A DNA stretch of 64,000 nucleotides, from the NCBI GenBank assembly GCA_020736575.1, contig JAGPYM010000009.1, positions 620,001-684,000 of the forward strand. The letters are read 5' to 3'. This document shows, piece by piece, positions 1 to 14,987 of the stretch. The position numbers were made by a program, and so were the translations under genes. This DNA comes from Thelonectria olida. Taxonomy: Eukaryota; Ascomycota; Sordariomycetes; Hypocreales; Nectriaceae. A model generated the notes under the pieces. The model was not told where the DNA came from. It saw nothing but the letters and a program-made list of their open reading frames with translations, and did not search any database. Every line of letters starts with the position of its first letter. Within the stretch, counting starts at the first letter, position 1.

Positions 1-3000
1 AGAAGGTGATTAGTTGTCGTATACCATGGTGGTGCGGTCGTATTGGCAGGTGAGATGAGCTGAGGTGATGGAGGAGGAAAGGCGATGATGTAAGTGACAA
101 TATGCTTGCCGACCTAAAATGGGCCGTGGCAGAAAGGTGTGTGGCCAGGAGGCCCATGAGGCCCAAGAGAGCCGTCGTGGTGGTTGCACAAGCCTCAGAC
201 CCTCGCCCAAACTAATAAGGTTGGGGGAAGGGACGTTTCTCGTTGTATCTTTCCGCCCGAGCGTCTGAGATCTGAGAAAGGCGTTTACATCCCATCTGCA
301 CCTTCTGTAGTCTCTGTACGCCTGCCGAATCGTGATTCCGCTCTCCAGCTTCAATTCCCACGAATGCCAACCTTGCCCGCCCTTTGTCTAGTCTCTCACA
401 TCGACACACACACCGCGTTCACCCGACGTCATCCGAGTCAGTCAGATGGGCCCGAGTCAGGAGGTCTAATTCAACCTACCCTGCCCTCTGACCTACCTGC
501 CTACGTAGTTGTGCACACTACATACCATTCCGAGTACGAAAAGAGGTGTGCCTAAGTACGTTCTTGGGCACACCAAACCCCAAGCGTAAATTCTTCAGCC
601 CTCGACATTGCATGGGGAATCGCCCAGTTGCAGCCGCGCGGGCGCTGCTCGCCAACCTTCGCGGATTCTTCACCAAAGTTCGACTCCACGCCGCCGGAAC
701 GAGACTCGAACAAAGCCGAACTGGAGGGGGTGAAGCCGGCCCTGGGCACTGCGGCGGTTGTTGGCGGACCGGCGAGTGACGCGCAACCGCACACGCATCG
801 GATCAGTCATGTCATGTAGCTCAACACCTACCTACGTTGTGCTTCTTCTTACCTCACCATGCTTAGGCAGACTGTACACTTCCTGCAGGTCCCAGGATTG
901 AGAAAAGAGGCAACTTCATACGAGTCAAATTGGCGAATCGGCGTCCGTCACCTTGGCCGTTGTTAGCCACAGCACGGCACTGCGATGCGCGCGAGCGCAT
1001 CGACCAACGAGCGACTTCAATCGCATGCGAGACTACCTGCATGAAACTTGCGTGAATAGTGTGAGGGCGTCGGATGCGGCAAATATCCTAACATGGAATG
1101 CTTTCTTTGGCCGGCAATTGCTGGTAGGACCAGCCTTTGAAAAAATCACGGCGAGTCGGTAACTATTATGCGTAAAACTTCGTCCGGAAAACGGAGTCCA
1201 ACAAGGATGACTTTTTTGCCATGCAGGCATGTTGGTGATGCAACCGTATTTGGACGCGGTGTTCGAGGTTTGGTTGTAGGCTGCGGTAGACGGAACATTG
1301 CGGGTAAGTTGGGTTCTTGTGCAATTTGCTGGGATCATCCATGGATCATCACTTCTTCAGTGCTTCTCGATCACATCAGTCGTCTCGTCCTCTGCACCAA
1401 GAAAGTGATTGACCTCATCGGCGTCTCCACCGCTTCCGGCTCCTCTTCTGGCTTCCTCTTTTGGCTCCTCTCGACCCACCAGCATCGCCATTGCCATCTC
1501 CGCCCGGCGTCGGGCTCCTTTGGTCGCCTGTCTAGCCTTGTTCTTGTCCCGTCCTTTGTCCCCAGGCTCCGGTGCCCTTCAAGCCGCAGGGTTACTTTGG
1601 CGTTGGTAGTTCGTCTTGGCTCTTTTGTTCCCCTGGTTGGTCGCCTGTCTCGGTTATTTTTCCTCATACGAACACTACCTCTGTCCAGCTTTGTCGGTGT
1701 TATGACGGCGGTGCTGTTCTTAAACAACACGTCAGCTTGTTTACTTCCAAGAACGAAACTATCCTCGGAGCCCTCTGCCACACGCAGGGTGAATGTGGCT
1801 GGCTGCTCTATGACAAAACGGGTAATCATGCAATCGTACATTCCTAACGGACTGGAGGTGCTCCTTGGACCGTCGCGACGGGGCCTGATTCGCTTAAAGG
1901 TATGGAGAGACATGGAACAAGGGAACAGGGGTTTTCTCATGGGTCGGACCCCCAGACATGCCTCAACGCATGGAACCTCGCCAAATAGCAAGACCCTTGA
2001 TACCCTCACAGGAGCTATGTCCGCAGGATGGATTCAACCTTTGTTCGCCGTTCGAGTCCGCTGACTTCCCCCAGTCTTGACAATCCCAGTCCAAGTCCTG
2101 GTCGCCGTTGCAATACCGTCCGCGATGACATGAAAGTATGTATTCCCTTCACCGCTTGCCGGGATAGCTTGTGTGCCTGCAGGTCGCTGGAGCCCCGGCA
2201 CCCGTATCGTTGTCGTCCACACTTTTAACGGTCCACCCGCCAACTTTGCTCAGAAACGCCATGATGCAAGCCCACCACACCCCTTCTCTTCAGCATCGGC
2301 CACCTCGACAGGTCGACATGGATTCTCTGCTGGGTGACAGCCGGGCTCTCGACCGAGCATGGGAGCCACGAGCAAAGGGGCCCCAGAGATCGCTTGTAAG
2401 TCCTGCAGCCCACACAACACATAGCAGACTCACGCTGCCATTCGAGCTCCAGCGTCGTCGTTGTGCGACCCCCGAGCGCCCCCCAATCGCAATAGTCGCA
2501 ATGCGGATTCCATCCCTGTGTCTCATCAGCCATTGATACTCATCCATTCACCCATCCCGTCCATTTATATCCACCCCATCTTGTTCTATTCCGCCAACCA
2601 GTCAATGGAGACATTCTCCTCCACCGCCCCCAGTATTGAGCTGGAGCTGGAGCTCGTACTGCTTGCAGGATGGGCTGATATTGCAGGAATCAATAGCAAA
2701 AGGGGAGAAGAAAATTGGGATCAGGAATCACCTCTCCAATAGAGAGTCCGCGTCAGCTGTCCCATCCCCATTCAACTGTGCCACCAGCCATGAATTGATT
2801 GGGATGAAGGTTGATGACTAGGTAATGCGTCTGTGTGACCTGGCCGATTGGAAGTGGGTTGAGGCCAACCGGACATCGCCCCTCCACTTATCACCAGCCA
2901 AGGCCCAAAAAGAGCCGCTCCATCACGATCCTAGTGCTTGTCCAGTCGCCCCGATGGCAGCCATGGCGTGTCCAAGCACAGGGCCGACGTCCGAAGCATG

Positions 3001-4240
3001 GTTAATATTGGCAACTTGATGATGAGCTCAAGCCTGAGCGTGGACCCTTTTTAGAGGCACGCAGCTGCTTGCTAAACGAATATTGAACTACCGCGGCCCA
3101 GCCTATGTTCCATCGATTAGCTAATGAAGTGCAATGGAAAGATATTCTGATAGTCGTTGAGATGTAATGTTGACTTGCCCTTTGGACCGATCCTGGCCAA
3201 GTCTGGAGCCACGGCTTGGGATCTGGGGTAAGGCGCAGTACGAGGTAGTCAGGTAGCTAAGCAGGTGACAGGACGGGTATGACAAGCAAGGACCCCAGTC
3301 TGGGACGAAAGTAACTAATGAATAACCTCGTCCTCTCTCACATCTGCAGACCCAAAGCGCAGAGATCAGTCAAATGCATCCCTGTCTGAGGAACACAGGC
3401 CAGTGAGATGCCCAGAACCCGGAGCTTGGAGGGTTGGGGCGGCAGCCAAAGGTGGGCGAGGGTGGTAGTGGTGTCATCTGTGCATCTGCGAGTTGCCAAA
3501 AGCCGAAATGTGACAGAGTTGATATCTTGGATGCTATATTGAGTGCACATGCATGTGTATGTTTTGGGTGTTGAGGTCCAGCAGTGGCCTGGAGGTTGGC
3601 CTGAGGCGTGGCCTCGTATTGGTCATGGCATGCATGTCCTGCAGAGGCAAGCAAGCGACAACAGAGCAATGCAGCAAATACAACGCTATCAAGGTGAGGC
3701 AGCTGGGACAGATGAAGGTGATGGACCAAGGCGACGAGGTTGAGATTGATGAGATGCAGCTGTACGTCGCCGAATCTGGGTATTGCTGCTGTTGCATCGT
3801 GGCAGCAGTCACAGAAGGTGCGTCTTAGTAGGCACCTACTATAAACTGACTCCGATTATACCATGGAAGGTGGATGCCAGTAGGGGCGATCGAAACGTGC
3901 CTTCCTACTTCTTAATACGACAAGTCCCGCATCAACGCCAAAATGTCAAGGCCATCATTTGTCCACTTTGCATCAATGCTGACAGTTCCCTCAATTCCAA
4001 GTGGTGTCAACGGTTTCATGTTCCCCCAACATCCCACCATCGATTGAACGAGAGCGGGAGGAGAGAGGAGACGACATCAACGACGTTACTGCAAGGGGGG
4101 GCCACCGGTGAGCCTTTTGCTCCTCCATCCCAACCATCCTCTACATCCATAAATCTCATGGATGCCATGACTATGCCATGGCTCTCCCAGCTCATCCGAT
4201 TGACTGTCGCGACTTCAGGTAGCAAACATCCGTTGACAAT
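1..4240. other. gene-poor intergenic DNA
   Basis: I find no supportable gene here. The open frames are short, mostly lack an ATG, overlap one another on both strands and show no recognisable domain. The sequence is of mixed composition with frequent short TACCTA/TAGGTA-type words. No transposon ends, tRNA or rRNA signature was seen. Confidence 0.6.
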
Positions 4241-5493
4241 GGTTGCTGATCATTCTCCGCATCCGTCTGCATCCCCATACTGTCTCAGTCTCTCACTCGT
4301 CCGGAGAGATCCTTCCAACCACCATCAATGACTTCCCGAGTCTCGATTCTCCACTGCCGGCCGGCGTCAGTAGCTCTGTCTCCCCTCTTCGCCAACTCTA
4401 CTTCTCTCTTCTCTCACTGTACTACTACGTCTTTGTCTCCACGCAGACACATCAATCACATCAGCTCCTCGACCACCGCTTCAGCTTCCTCCACCCATGT
4501 TTGCTCAGCTCCCGCCTCCCGTCTGCCGCCTCTTACCTCCCGCCTCCCTTCCATGAGCCAACCGACTGCCAAAGTTCTCTCGGTAAGCCACAGCCAGTCC
4601 GACCCCCTGCTTCAACCGGTCAATCCAGTGGGCCTTCCCATCGCCAAATCAAATCATCAAATGTGACAGGTCGTCTCGTCGATCCTGCCCCTTGTCCTTT
4701 GCCCACCGCAGGACTATCGAGGGCTACGGCTCCGACTTATCATCTCAAACCATTGCTTCTCCGTTCGGTTCGGCCACTCAACGTCCCCGCCCTTGCCCTG
4801 GCCCTCCGACTACGTACGTCTATTCAAACCCACAATCCACAGCCTATCCCATCCTGGCCCGGAATGAATCCCGTATCCGCCAGCTATTGAGTCTGTTCCT
4901 TTGCATTGCTTCACGTTGCTTTGGCTACAGCTCTTAGACAACGTGTCAGGTCATACCCCACAGGTGCGCTTGGCCGTCCCCATCTCGGCAATCGAATGTG
5001 CTCGGTCACAGTGCCGCTGCTCCATCGACGAACAGCCACTCAATTTGCCTGCCCCAGGTTCTGCAGTATTCCATGCACTTCAGTAGCTGTCTCTAGACGA
5101 TCACTACGAAGATGAGCATATTGGCACTACGCAGTTCGCCATCGGGCCGCCCTGTCGGAATCCACAGCAGTTACCCATTCCTGCTTCTATCCAATCGAGA
5201 ATTAGCTCATATCCTCGGCTTCGTCTAATGGCTCGCACATGCGATATGTGCGGGCATGGTACGAATGGACGCTTCACGGAAGTCCTCCCCTAGTCAGAAT
5301 TCAACTCCTAGACGACAGTCCGGCTGCGGTGGTTGGCTACCTCACATGCCGCACAGAATTATCTAGTCTCAGGACACAACATCAAAAGTTGAACCAGCAA
5401 GCTTTCTCGGAGACGGTTACGCGGAGGCCCGTGCCTGTAGCTAAGCGGTTCAGAGCTTCCCAGACGTCATTATGCTCGAGACCATGCAACTAG
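4241..5493 (+). other. pyrimidine-rich tract followed by a weak coding-like region
   Basis: A CT-rich stretch at about 4240-4550 resembles the leaders of the real genes at 10867, 31185 and 57530. An ATG at 4553 opens ten codons that end at a GTAAGC donor-like site. Further on, two open segments (5097-5258 and 5312-5493) join in frame across a 53-bp GTACGA...CTCCTAG interval and would encode about 115 residues, with a Cys-x2-Cys pair (CDMCG). I could not connect the ATG to these segments convincingly and recognise no family. It may be a real intron-rich gene, a decayed gene, or chance. Confidence 0.2.
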
Positions 5494-8024
5494 ATGTACT
5501 CCATGCGAGGCGAGGAGGCCTTGATTTTCTGGGGAAAACGTGCGTTGTGGTCGCCTTGTTGGACTGTGGGACGTCTTGCGTGGGCGCGGAACTTGTGGTG
5601 CATGCCAGGGAGCTTATCCAGACTGACAAAGTTCCACTGCCCCCCTTACACACCCCAACTCAGGTAATTATTCAGACGTACGTTGATCCCCCACATAACG
5701 AGCTGGTCCCTTTGGATATTTCAGCCTCATCGTCTCGCGGCCAACCTCCTCTGCTCATCCATCCCATACACTTGGTCACCGGGTCACTTATTAACAAGGC
5801 TGCCAGCATGTTCTCAGCTCGTCTTGGTACAGGCCCCATATGACCTACCACAGCATAGGGTCTGCTCCTCAACGTTTTACGGATACCATAGCTTCTGGAG
5901 CAAATGGGGCCTGTTCCGGGGTTCAACAACTGCTCTGCGGTCACACGGAGGACAAGAAGGTTGTGAGATGCCGCTCCATGGCCCATTCTGGTTACAGATG
6001 AAAACCAAGCGAGAGTCCTACCCCTGTCAAAGGCCTGGCTCCGGCAAAACGTGGCATTCCTACACCATGCCCATATGGTATCGATTAAAACTTCCCAGGC
6101 CCAAAATCTTGCAATGTCTCGGTCCGCCGGGAAATCTGGCACAACAACACCATGGCTGAAGAAAAAGCAATGCGGTGTGTCGACTCAGTTAGCGGGTCAG
6201 TGAGACACTTGCTACAAGTAGGGTCTCTCTAGCTGTGTGATCTTCAGCGGACGCAACGTTGTTGTCTCTTCTCTCATCGAGGCGATTGGTCTTTCGCCCA
6301 GTACATGTGAGCGCAGCGGCACAGTGCGCCCTTGTTCTTCATCCTCATAGGACGGAATCGCATGCTTAAGCTGCGGTCTATATCAGCGTCAATGCAAGGA
6401 GGCGTCTTGGATGCCCAAGCGGACGAATGCGCCCGGCATTAACTAGTCTGTCCGATAACTTACAGATGGGCAAACCTCGTGGCGTGTCAGGATCGTTTAA
6501 TGAGTCGGTATCTTCACCCCCTCGCTGTCAACATAATCATGTATGCCGTCAACCTTGGCGAGTGCACTGCTGGCACCATCGTTTCCGGTTGCGCCCGTAC
6601 CGAAATCGGGGTGTCATTGAGAATCATGGGGGTGTCCCTGGGCTAACACAACCTGTTTGGCGTACAAAGTGCAGAGAGAGTTCGAATATGTGAGTGACAA
6701 GACTTGAGCGAGATGGAGATGACAAAGGACACAGTGGCATACCGACTCAAACCTTCATATTTTGCCAGTTCTGGCCATGTTGGGCAACCAACAGAGCTCC
6801 AGTATCAGCAACTTCCTCCCAATCACTACGCCTCCACGTGAGTTTCGATACAGATGATGACTGGAAATGCACATTGAGGCCAGGCCCAGATCCATCGGCC
6901 CAGTCTCGGACTCCCATGAGGCCCTGCAGGATGCAATCCCATCATGGAGGCCACGTCTACCCATCCATCAGCAATATCGGTAGGAAAAGAAAAAGTCTCA
7001 AAAATCCCAGTCGACGTTGTGCGTCGCCGAGGGGTCAGCGCCCCTATCTCGGCCATCGTGGGAATGGTTTCTGCCAGGGTCGGTGAGATGCTCGATTGTC
7101 CAACTGGCTGTCTTTGCTTTTGTTCCTCACCGCCATGGCGGGTACTCGGGCGGCTGCCGGGGTATCCGGGGTCTGGGGACGGGGATTGTTTCCCCCGTTT
7201 GGCTTGAGAATATCACTGGTTTATCCCATGTTATCTCATCTCGCGGCCGCAGGGGCTCATGTGACGGTCCAGGGAAGGGCTGTCCGGCGCGGGGTGGAGA
7301 GAAGAGCCGGTGAAAGTGGCGGCGTCCCGTGGACAGTGGTAAGACAACAAAGCCCAGAGGCAAACGCGGTACTCGAGAATATTCGATGACTACAAAGTAT
7401 GCGGTACAGGCAGCCTCATGTTGTCGGTGTGCGCGGGTGGTGGATGAGCCCAACAACGAGTGTTACGGAGGGCCCAACACCGGGTATCCTCACGGGCCGG
7501 GCCGCGGGCCGGCTCTGTGGCTTCGCATGGTTTTCAGGACACTGCTTGGTTCCAGAAAGCCGGAGGATTCAGTTGCGGACGAGGGTCGTCAGGGAATAGG
7601 ACCACATGGCGATATTTCTTCGGGAAACACAGGTTCACACTGCAGGGAACATGCTCGCCTGCGGTGTTGGTAGGAATGACGGCTGAGCTCTTGGTAAGCA
7701 TGTGTTACCTTGGTGTATGCGGGAGACTCTTTGGAGAGCGTTGGTTGGACTGAGCGATGATGTCGTTCCCCGTCCCCTTTGGCCGCAGCCCACTGCCCGT
7801 TGCCCAATGCCAATTGCCGGATGCATGTTTGCTTCGATTCTTTGTCATTATTGCTTGTGGAACTTTGTCGTCGTGGTAGTAATGGTTCTCGGGTACCGAC
7901 ATCGGATCAGAGGACTGGACCCGACTCAACCTTGTCTCATGGCCGTTGCCGCCGCCGGCATACCAGAGTGAGGAAAGTCGGGCACGATTTCTTGAGGCTT
8001 TTCTGTGGAAGCCATGGTTGCATG
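5494..8024. other. gene-poor intergenic DNA
   Basis: No supportable gene was found. The open frames are short and mutually overlapping, and most start at non-ATG codons. I saw no repeat longer than a few units. Confidence 0.55.
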
Positions 8025-8120
8025 ATGTGGTGGTTACGCAATGTGGTGGTTACGCAATGTGGTGGTTACACAATGTGGTGGTTACACAATGTGGTGGTTA
8101 CACAATGTGGTGGTTACACA
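8025..8120 (+). repeat. 16-bp tandem repeat, six perfect-length units
   Basis: Six head-to-tail copies of a 16-bp unit (atgtggtggttacRca) run without interruption. The first two units carry tacgca and the last four carry tacaca, so the only variation is a single transition at a CpG position. Sixteen is not a multiple of three, so the array is not a conserved coding repeat. It is a minisatellite-type element in otherwise gene-free DNA. Confidence 0.95.
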
Positions 8121-10040
8121 ACAGGCGATGAAGCCATGCCTGACTCAGTTGGGTCTAGGGTAAACGCCTCCCAACAACAGGGACCGTGTCAACGAGATCC
8201 GAAACTTCTTAGTGGGTGTTAACGTTTGAAAAGAACGAACTACGTAATGGTGGTCGAAGTCGTGGCTTCATCCTACATGCCCTGGAATGAGGCCGAGGGC
8301 AGAGGCGTAGTTTGGTCGAGATGGTTCATGCCCAATCCTTCCCAACTACAATTCGGTCAGCAACGTAAGGTTGATACCCAACAACGCCCATGGAAAAGCA
8401 GTAAGTCACCAACGTAGAAGTACCCAGGTAGCGATGAGTCAAAACCAAGACTTCCACTGCAACATCGCTTATTCGTCGATGTGAAACATGACTCTACTGA
8501 TGGGCTACTTATGTTATGAACTGAGGCTATTCTACGCATGTACCTTGGCGACGCCTTCAAGATGGCTCATTTTCCAATGAGAATTGGTATCTATATGACG
8601 AAACGAATGAATTATAAAAGATACTATGCTAGCAACCGAACACAACATGGAAGTAACACTATCCCATGTTCGTGCCGAATTGGTCCCTCGAGGAGAATGC
8701 CTAGTACCTAGTGAGGAACCAAAGTCGCGCCCGCTACGTAGACTGCCCATGACATGGAGCAACTTGGCATGGCATTTCAAGCAGATTAGACAGATTTAGG
8801 AGGCAAAAATTGGCAATATCTTCCCAGAGATTGACAGTTCCGCCCGCCTTCGTTCTGACAATGACAAGGGGATGCAAGTTTTTTCGACTACACTTCAACC
8901 ATGTTGTGTCCCATGTTGGACGGGAGAGTTCTCACTCTTAGAACATGTCACTATAATCACAGTCTATATAAACTTGGGCCGACATGGAAGAAGCAACCCC
9001 CCCAACCCCGACGACACTGGGCCTGAATAACTTCACCAGTGAGGACGTCTCTTGGGGACGAACTCTAAGAGACTAATTCTAAGCGCCCCAATCGATCTTT
9101 CAACCAGTACTGTCTAAACTGATGTATCCCTAGAGAGGTAAAATGACGAAGTCTTACGTGTGAACAAGAGACAACTGGCGCGAAGCGTGTTTTTCGATGG
9201 CTGGGGCCATCTGTTAACGACAAACGACACAGACGATGCGAAGACATGACGAGGTTGCAAGAAGGCCGATGAAGATAGCTCGGAGAAGGATACGATGGTA
9301 TATATTGCGTTGAAATTTCTTGACTGAATAGATTGTAAATGGCTGTGTAGTTTACGGATAATGTTCGCCATATCTCTCAGAGTCCTGGTAGTTGATGTGG
9401 AAACTGACGGTCATGTTTTTTCGAGCGTTTCCAGAAGACTTTCTGTTCATCGAAGAGTATGCACGTCAAGTCAAGAGTAGTATCTGGATATTTGCCGGAT
9501 GTCAAAGAAGAAGGCACGAAAAAAGGTCGGACGAAGTTCGTCATGTCTTGGTCTGCCTGTGTGAAGGGGACATGGTCCAATCGTTTGAGATGTTGCATCG
9601 ATCCCGACTAAGATTTTTCAGAGGAATAAGATAAGCACAGCGATAGTATTGACTCGATGCGATTAAACACTTTTTCGCCCCATCTATTGAGTAAGAGAGG
9701 TTTCCACGAGAACAAGTTGATAGACAGTGCAGCCTCGAACCGATAGACTGATCTAGTGCGCACTCGTCAGAGAAGATTGACCATTTGTTTCTCGATTCAG
9801 AGTAATGCCCTCCAGCATACGAATAGCTACACATGACTTGTTTGCTCAAATTGCCCTTGAATTACTTACCAAGACCTCATGGCAGTTGACTGTCGTCTTG
9901 ATGATCGGATGCTGCCATCTGAGCTCTATCAAGCGGTTAGTGGGCTGGCTTCCTTGACTCCATGAGCTGTCCTATGCATATATACTAGCTTGAGCGCGGC
10001 TAGCTGAAGTGTCTCAAAGTATTCAACTGCTCATGCAATG
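8121..10040. other. gene-poor, somewhat AT-richer DNA
   Basis: No supportable gene was found. Several short frames on the minus strand between about 9.1 and 9.85 kb lack ATG starts or recognisable domains. Confidence 0.5.
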
Positions 10041-10866
10041 ATAGCTTCTCTCCCTCACTCATCCCCACGCTGGAACATCGTCTGATGGTCCATCCTGTCA
10101 CCACTCAACCTGCCCCACCAGCACCTTCCCAAACCAAAACCCCTCCTTCCATTCCCCCTTGCCCCACCTTCCCGCCCTCCCTTTAAAGACTGAACAAACC
10201 AGTGAACCACCGCCAATCATCCCCACTTTAAGTGTCCCAGTCGCACCTTGCCAAACCTAACCCGCACTTCTGTGCCGCGACCTCCTGCCCGCCCATTTGT
10301 TGCCTTCCGTTTCTAGTCTTCAGCCTTGCCCCTTCCTCTGCACACCCAAAACCCACTTTCGCTTCCCACCTGCATTGCCCCAGCCTCAGCCTCGCCACCA
10401 AAGTCTCGCAACTTCTCATTCCTTGGGGCCTTTCTCCCTTGATTTATATCCCACCCACTTCGTAGACACGTCCAACATATCGTCGCCTGTGCTTATTCAT
10501 ACATAGCCATACTATTCACACGTGTCATGTTTGTCAATTCCTGCCCAAACTTCCTTCTGTTGTAGCTGACATTTCCGCGCCCCAGCTGCCTCTAGCCTCT
10601 GAAAAACGTCACTCAACGCGAGCTATCCACATAGCCCATCACTCTATTCAACCACCTTCGGCTTACCCAACACCTTGTGGACGGAATTATTGTTGGAGGA
10701 AATTTGACTGGTCTCAAGTCCCTTTTCCTCGCAGAGGATAGTCGATTAGTCGTCGCGAGAAAGCTCAAGCTTTTGCGTTTTCGGGGCGCCGCTGGCCCTT
10801 GTCTCTCCTACCCTCACTTTCTCGGCGCAACAGCCGACCGCCAAACCCCTCTTCACAGCCATCGCC
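10041..10866 (+). promoter_or_regulatory. pyrimidine-rich promoter/leader of the 10867 gene
   Basis: The plus strand is strongly C/T-rich just upstream of the ATG at 10867, as is common in promoters and 5' leaders of filamentous ascomycetes. A TTTATATCC word occurs near 10441. No transcription start can be assigned from the sequence alone. Confidence 0.4.
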
Positions 10867-11475
10867 ATGTCGAACCCTCCGTCAACGCCCGCCAAGGTCC
10901 CCAACAGCGCTGCAAATTACACATCTGCCACGCTTGACCCGGATCTGCGCTCACAGATCAACGGCATCCTGTTGCGTGATGGGGGCGTTGCTAAGTACGT
11001 CTGCCTCCCTTGACTTCACCCATCCATCCATCGATGCATGACCTTGTATGGTCAACGCTAGATGCATTGATACGCCTCATGTATCCTAAAGCACCATCTA
11101 GGTAGCTAACGCGATACGCCTCGCAGCATCCAAGAAGCTCTCCTTCACGCCCTCAACTCCCATAACGCCAACTGGCCAACCACCATCCAAGACCACGCCC
11201 TTGCGCTCCTCCGATCTGGCGAAGTCACCACATTCCCCGCCCTCCTCCACCGCGTCCTCGAAGACGTACGCCGCGATTCCGCCCTGAACCCCTCCACGTC
11301 GAGCACCAACGGCACCAGCAAGGCTGCGACTAACGGTGACGCCAAGGCCAATGGCGATGCTGGCTCCTCCAAACCCAGCCTCGCCCTTCCACAGGCCGTT
11401 GTCGAAGAGGCCCTCCGCGTAACAAGGGAAAACCTCGAGTCTATATGCGAAATCGACGACAAGAACGATTCTTAG
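10867..11475 (+). CDS. unidentified small fungal protein, 158 aa, one intron
   Basis: Two exons, 10867-10994 and 11127-11475, are joined across an intron with a GTACGT donor, a GCTAAC branch site and a CGCAG acceptor. Together they give 158 residues. The N-terminus is Ser/Pro/Thr-rich. The middle (about residues 43-95) looks helical and well ordered, with the stretch WPTTIQDHALALLRSGEV. An Ala/Gly/Asn/Ser-rich linker follows, then a final predicted helix ending in an acidic tail. There is no signal peptide or membrane segment. The ATG follows a long CT-rich leader. Its 3' end faces that of CDC48, 793 bp away. I do not recognise the family and propose no function. Reading frame, phase and splice sites make it a convincing gene. 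Confidence 0.75.
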
Positions 11476-12268
11476 AGGACAATCGGGTTGAAGAAAGGTG
11501 CGGTGGAGGCAGACCCAGAAGAAGATTATGAAGCCCACATATCACGGGCGAACACGCCGAGCGACGACGACGTGCAAGAAACCATAAACGACACCTCCAA
11601 GCTAAGCAAAGTATAGGCCAACGAGCAACTATCAAATGACAAAAACCATTAAATAGGGGGGTGGGGTGGTATGGACAAAGACGATACCAAAATCGATACG
11701 AACTCATGCATGACACAAATAGACTTATGTTAATATCTGCCCATCTTGTCCGCGTAACTCTTGACGTGTATCGTCACATGTTGTGCTGCAAGCTAGAACA
11801 AACGAAAGCAATGGATTTGTTACTTACTAACCACTCCAAACGTACCCAAGATCATCAGATACGTGACACTTGGCTCATTTATAGAACGATTTTCACATTG
11901 GCAGCCAGGAAGACAGGAAACGTGAGGTGAATTCAATTCATAGTCGAAAATCAATTTCATCATCTATCAAAGTAACAAGAAATACCCTTATCGCGCGTCC
12001 GGAAGAGCAGCACAATCAGAGCTCGCAAACTTGCTTTTGCCTGGTTCCATCGTGGAGATGGCTACCAAAGGCCAAGTCGCCTTTATCCCCTGTTCTCTAC
12101 CTTTCTACCAACTCCCCGTCCAGATTCCGGCCGCAAGAAGGCGCGCGTGTATGGGTCAAATCTCACCCACTTTAGCTGACTGTGTGCAAGCCAATGCAGA
12201 GATGTACGAGCGCAAAATATTAGAATACAGGAGACCATCCCATTCATGTCCGATTAGCCATTGACGCC
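11476..12268. other. convergent intergenic region
   Basis: This is the shared 3' flank of the small gene ending at 11475 and of CDC48 ending at 12269. It should contain both 3' UTRs. No further gene was seen. Confidence 0.6.

Positions 12269-14987
<2,719 letters not shown>

Noticed and set aside
2030..2065. Possible tRNA B-box (GTTCGAGTCC)
   Set aside because: No cloverleaf stems, A-box or anticodon arm could be built around it.
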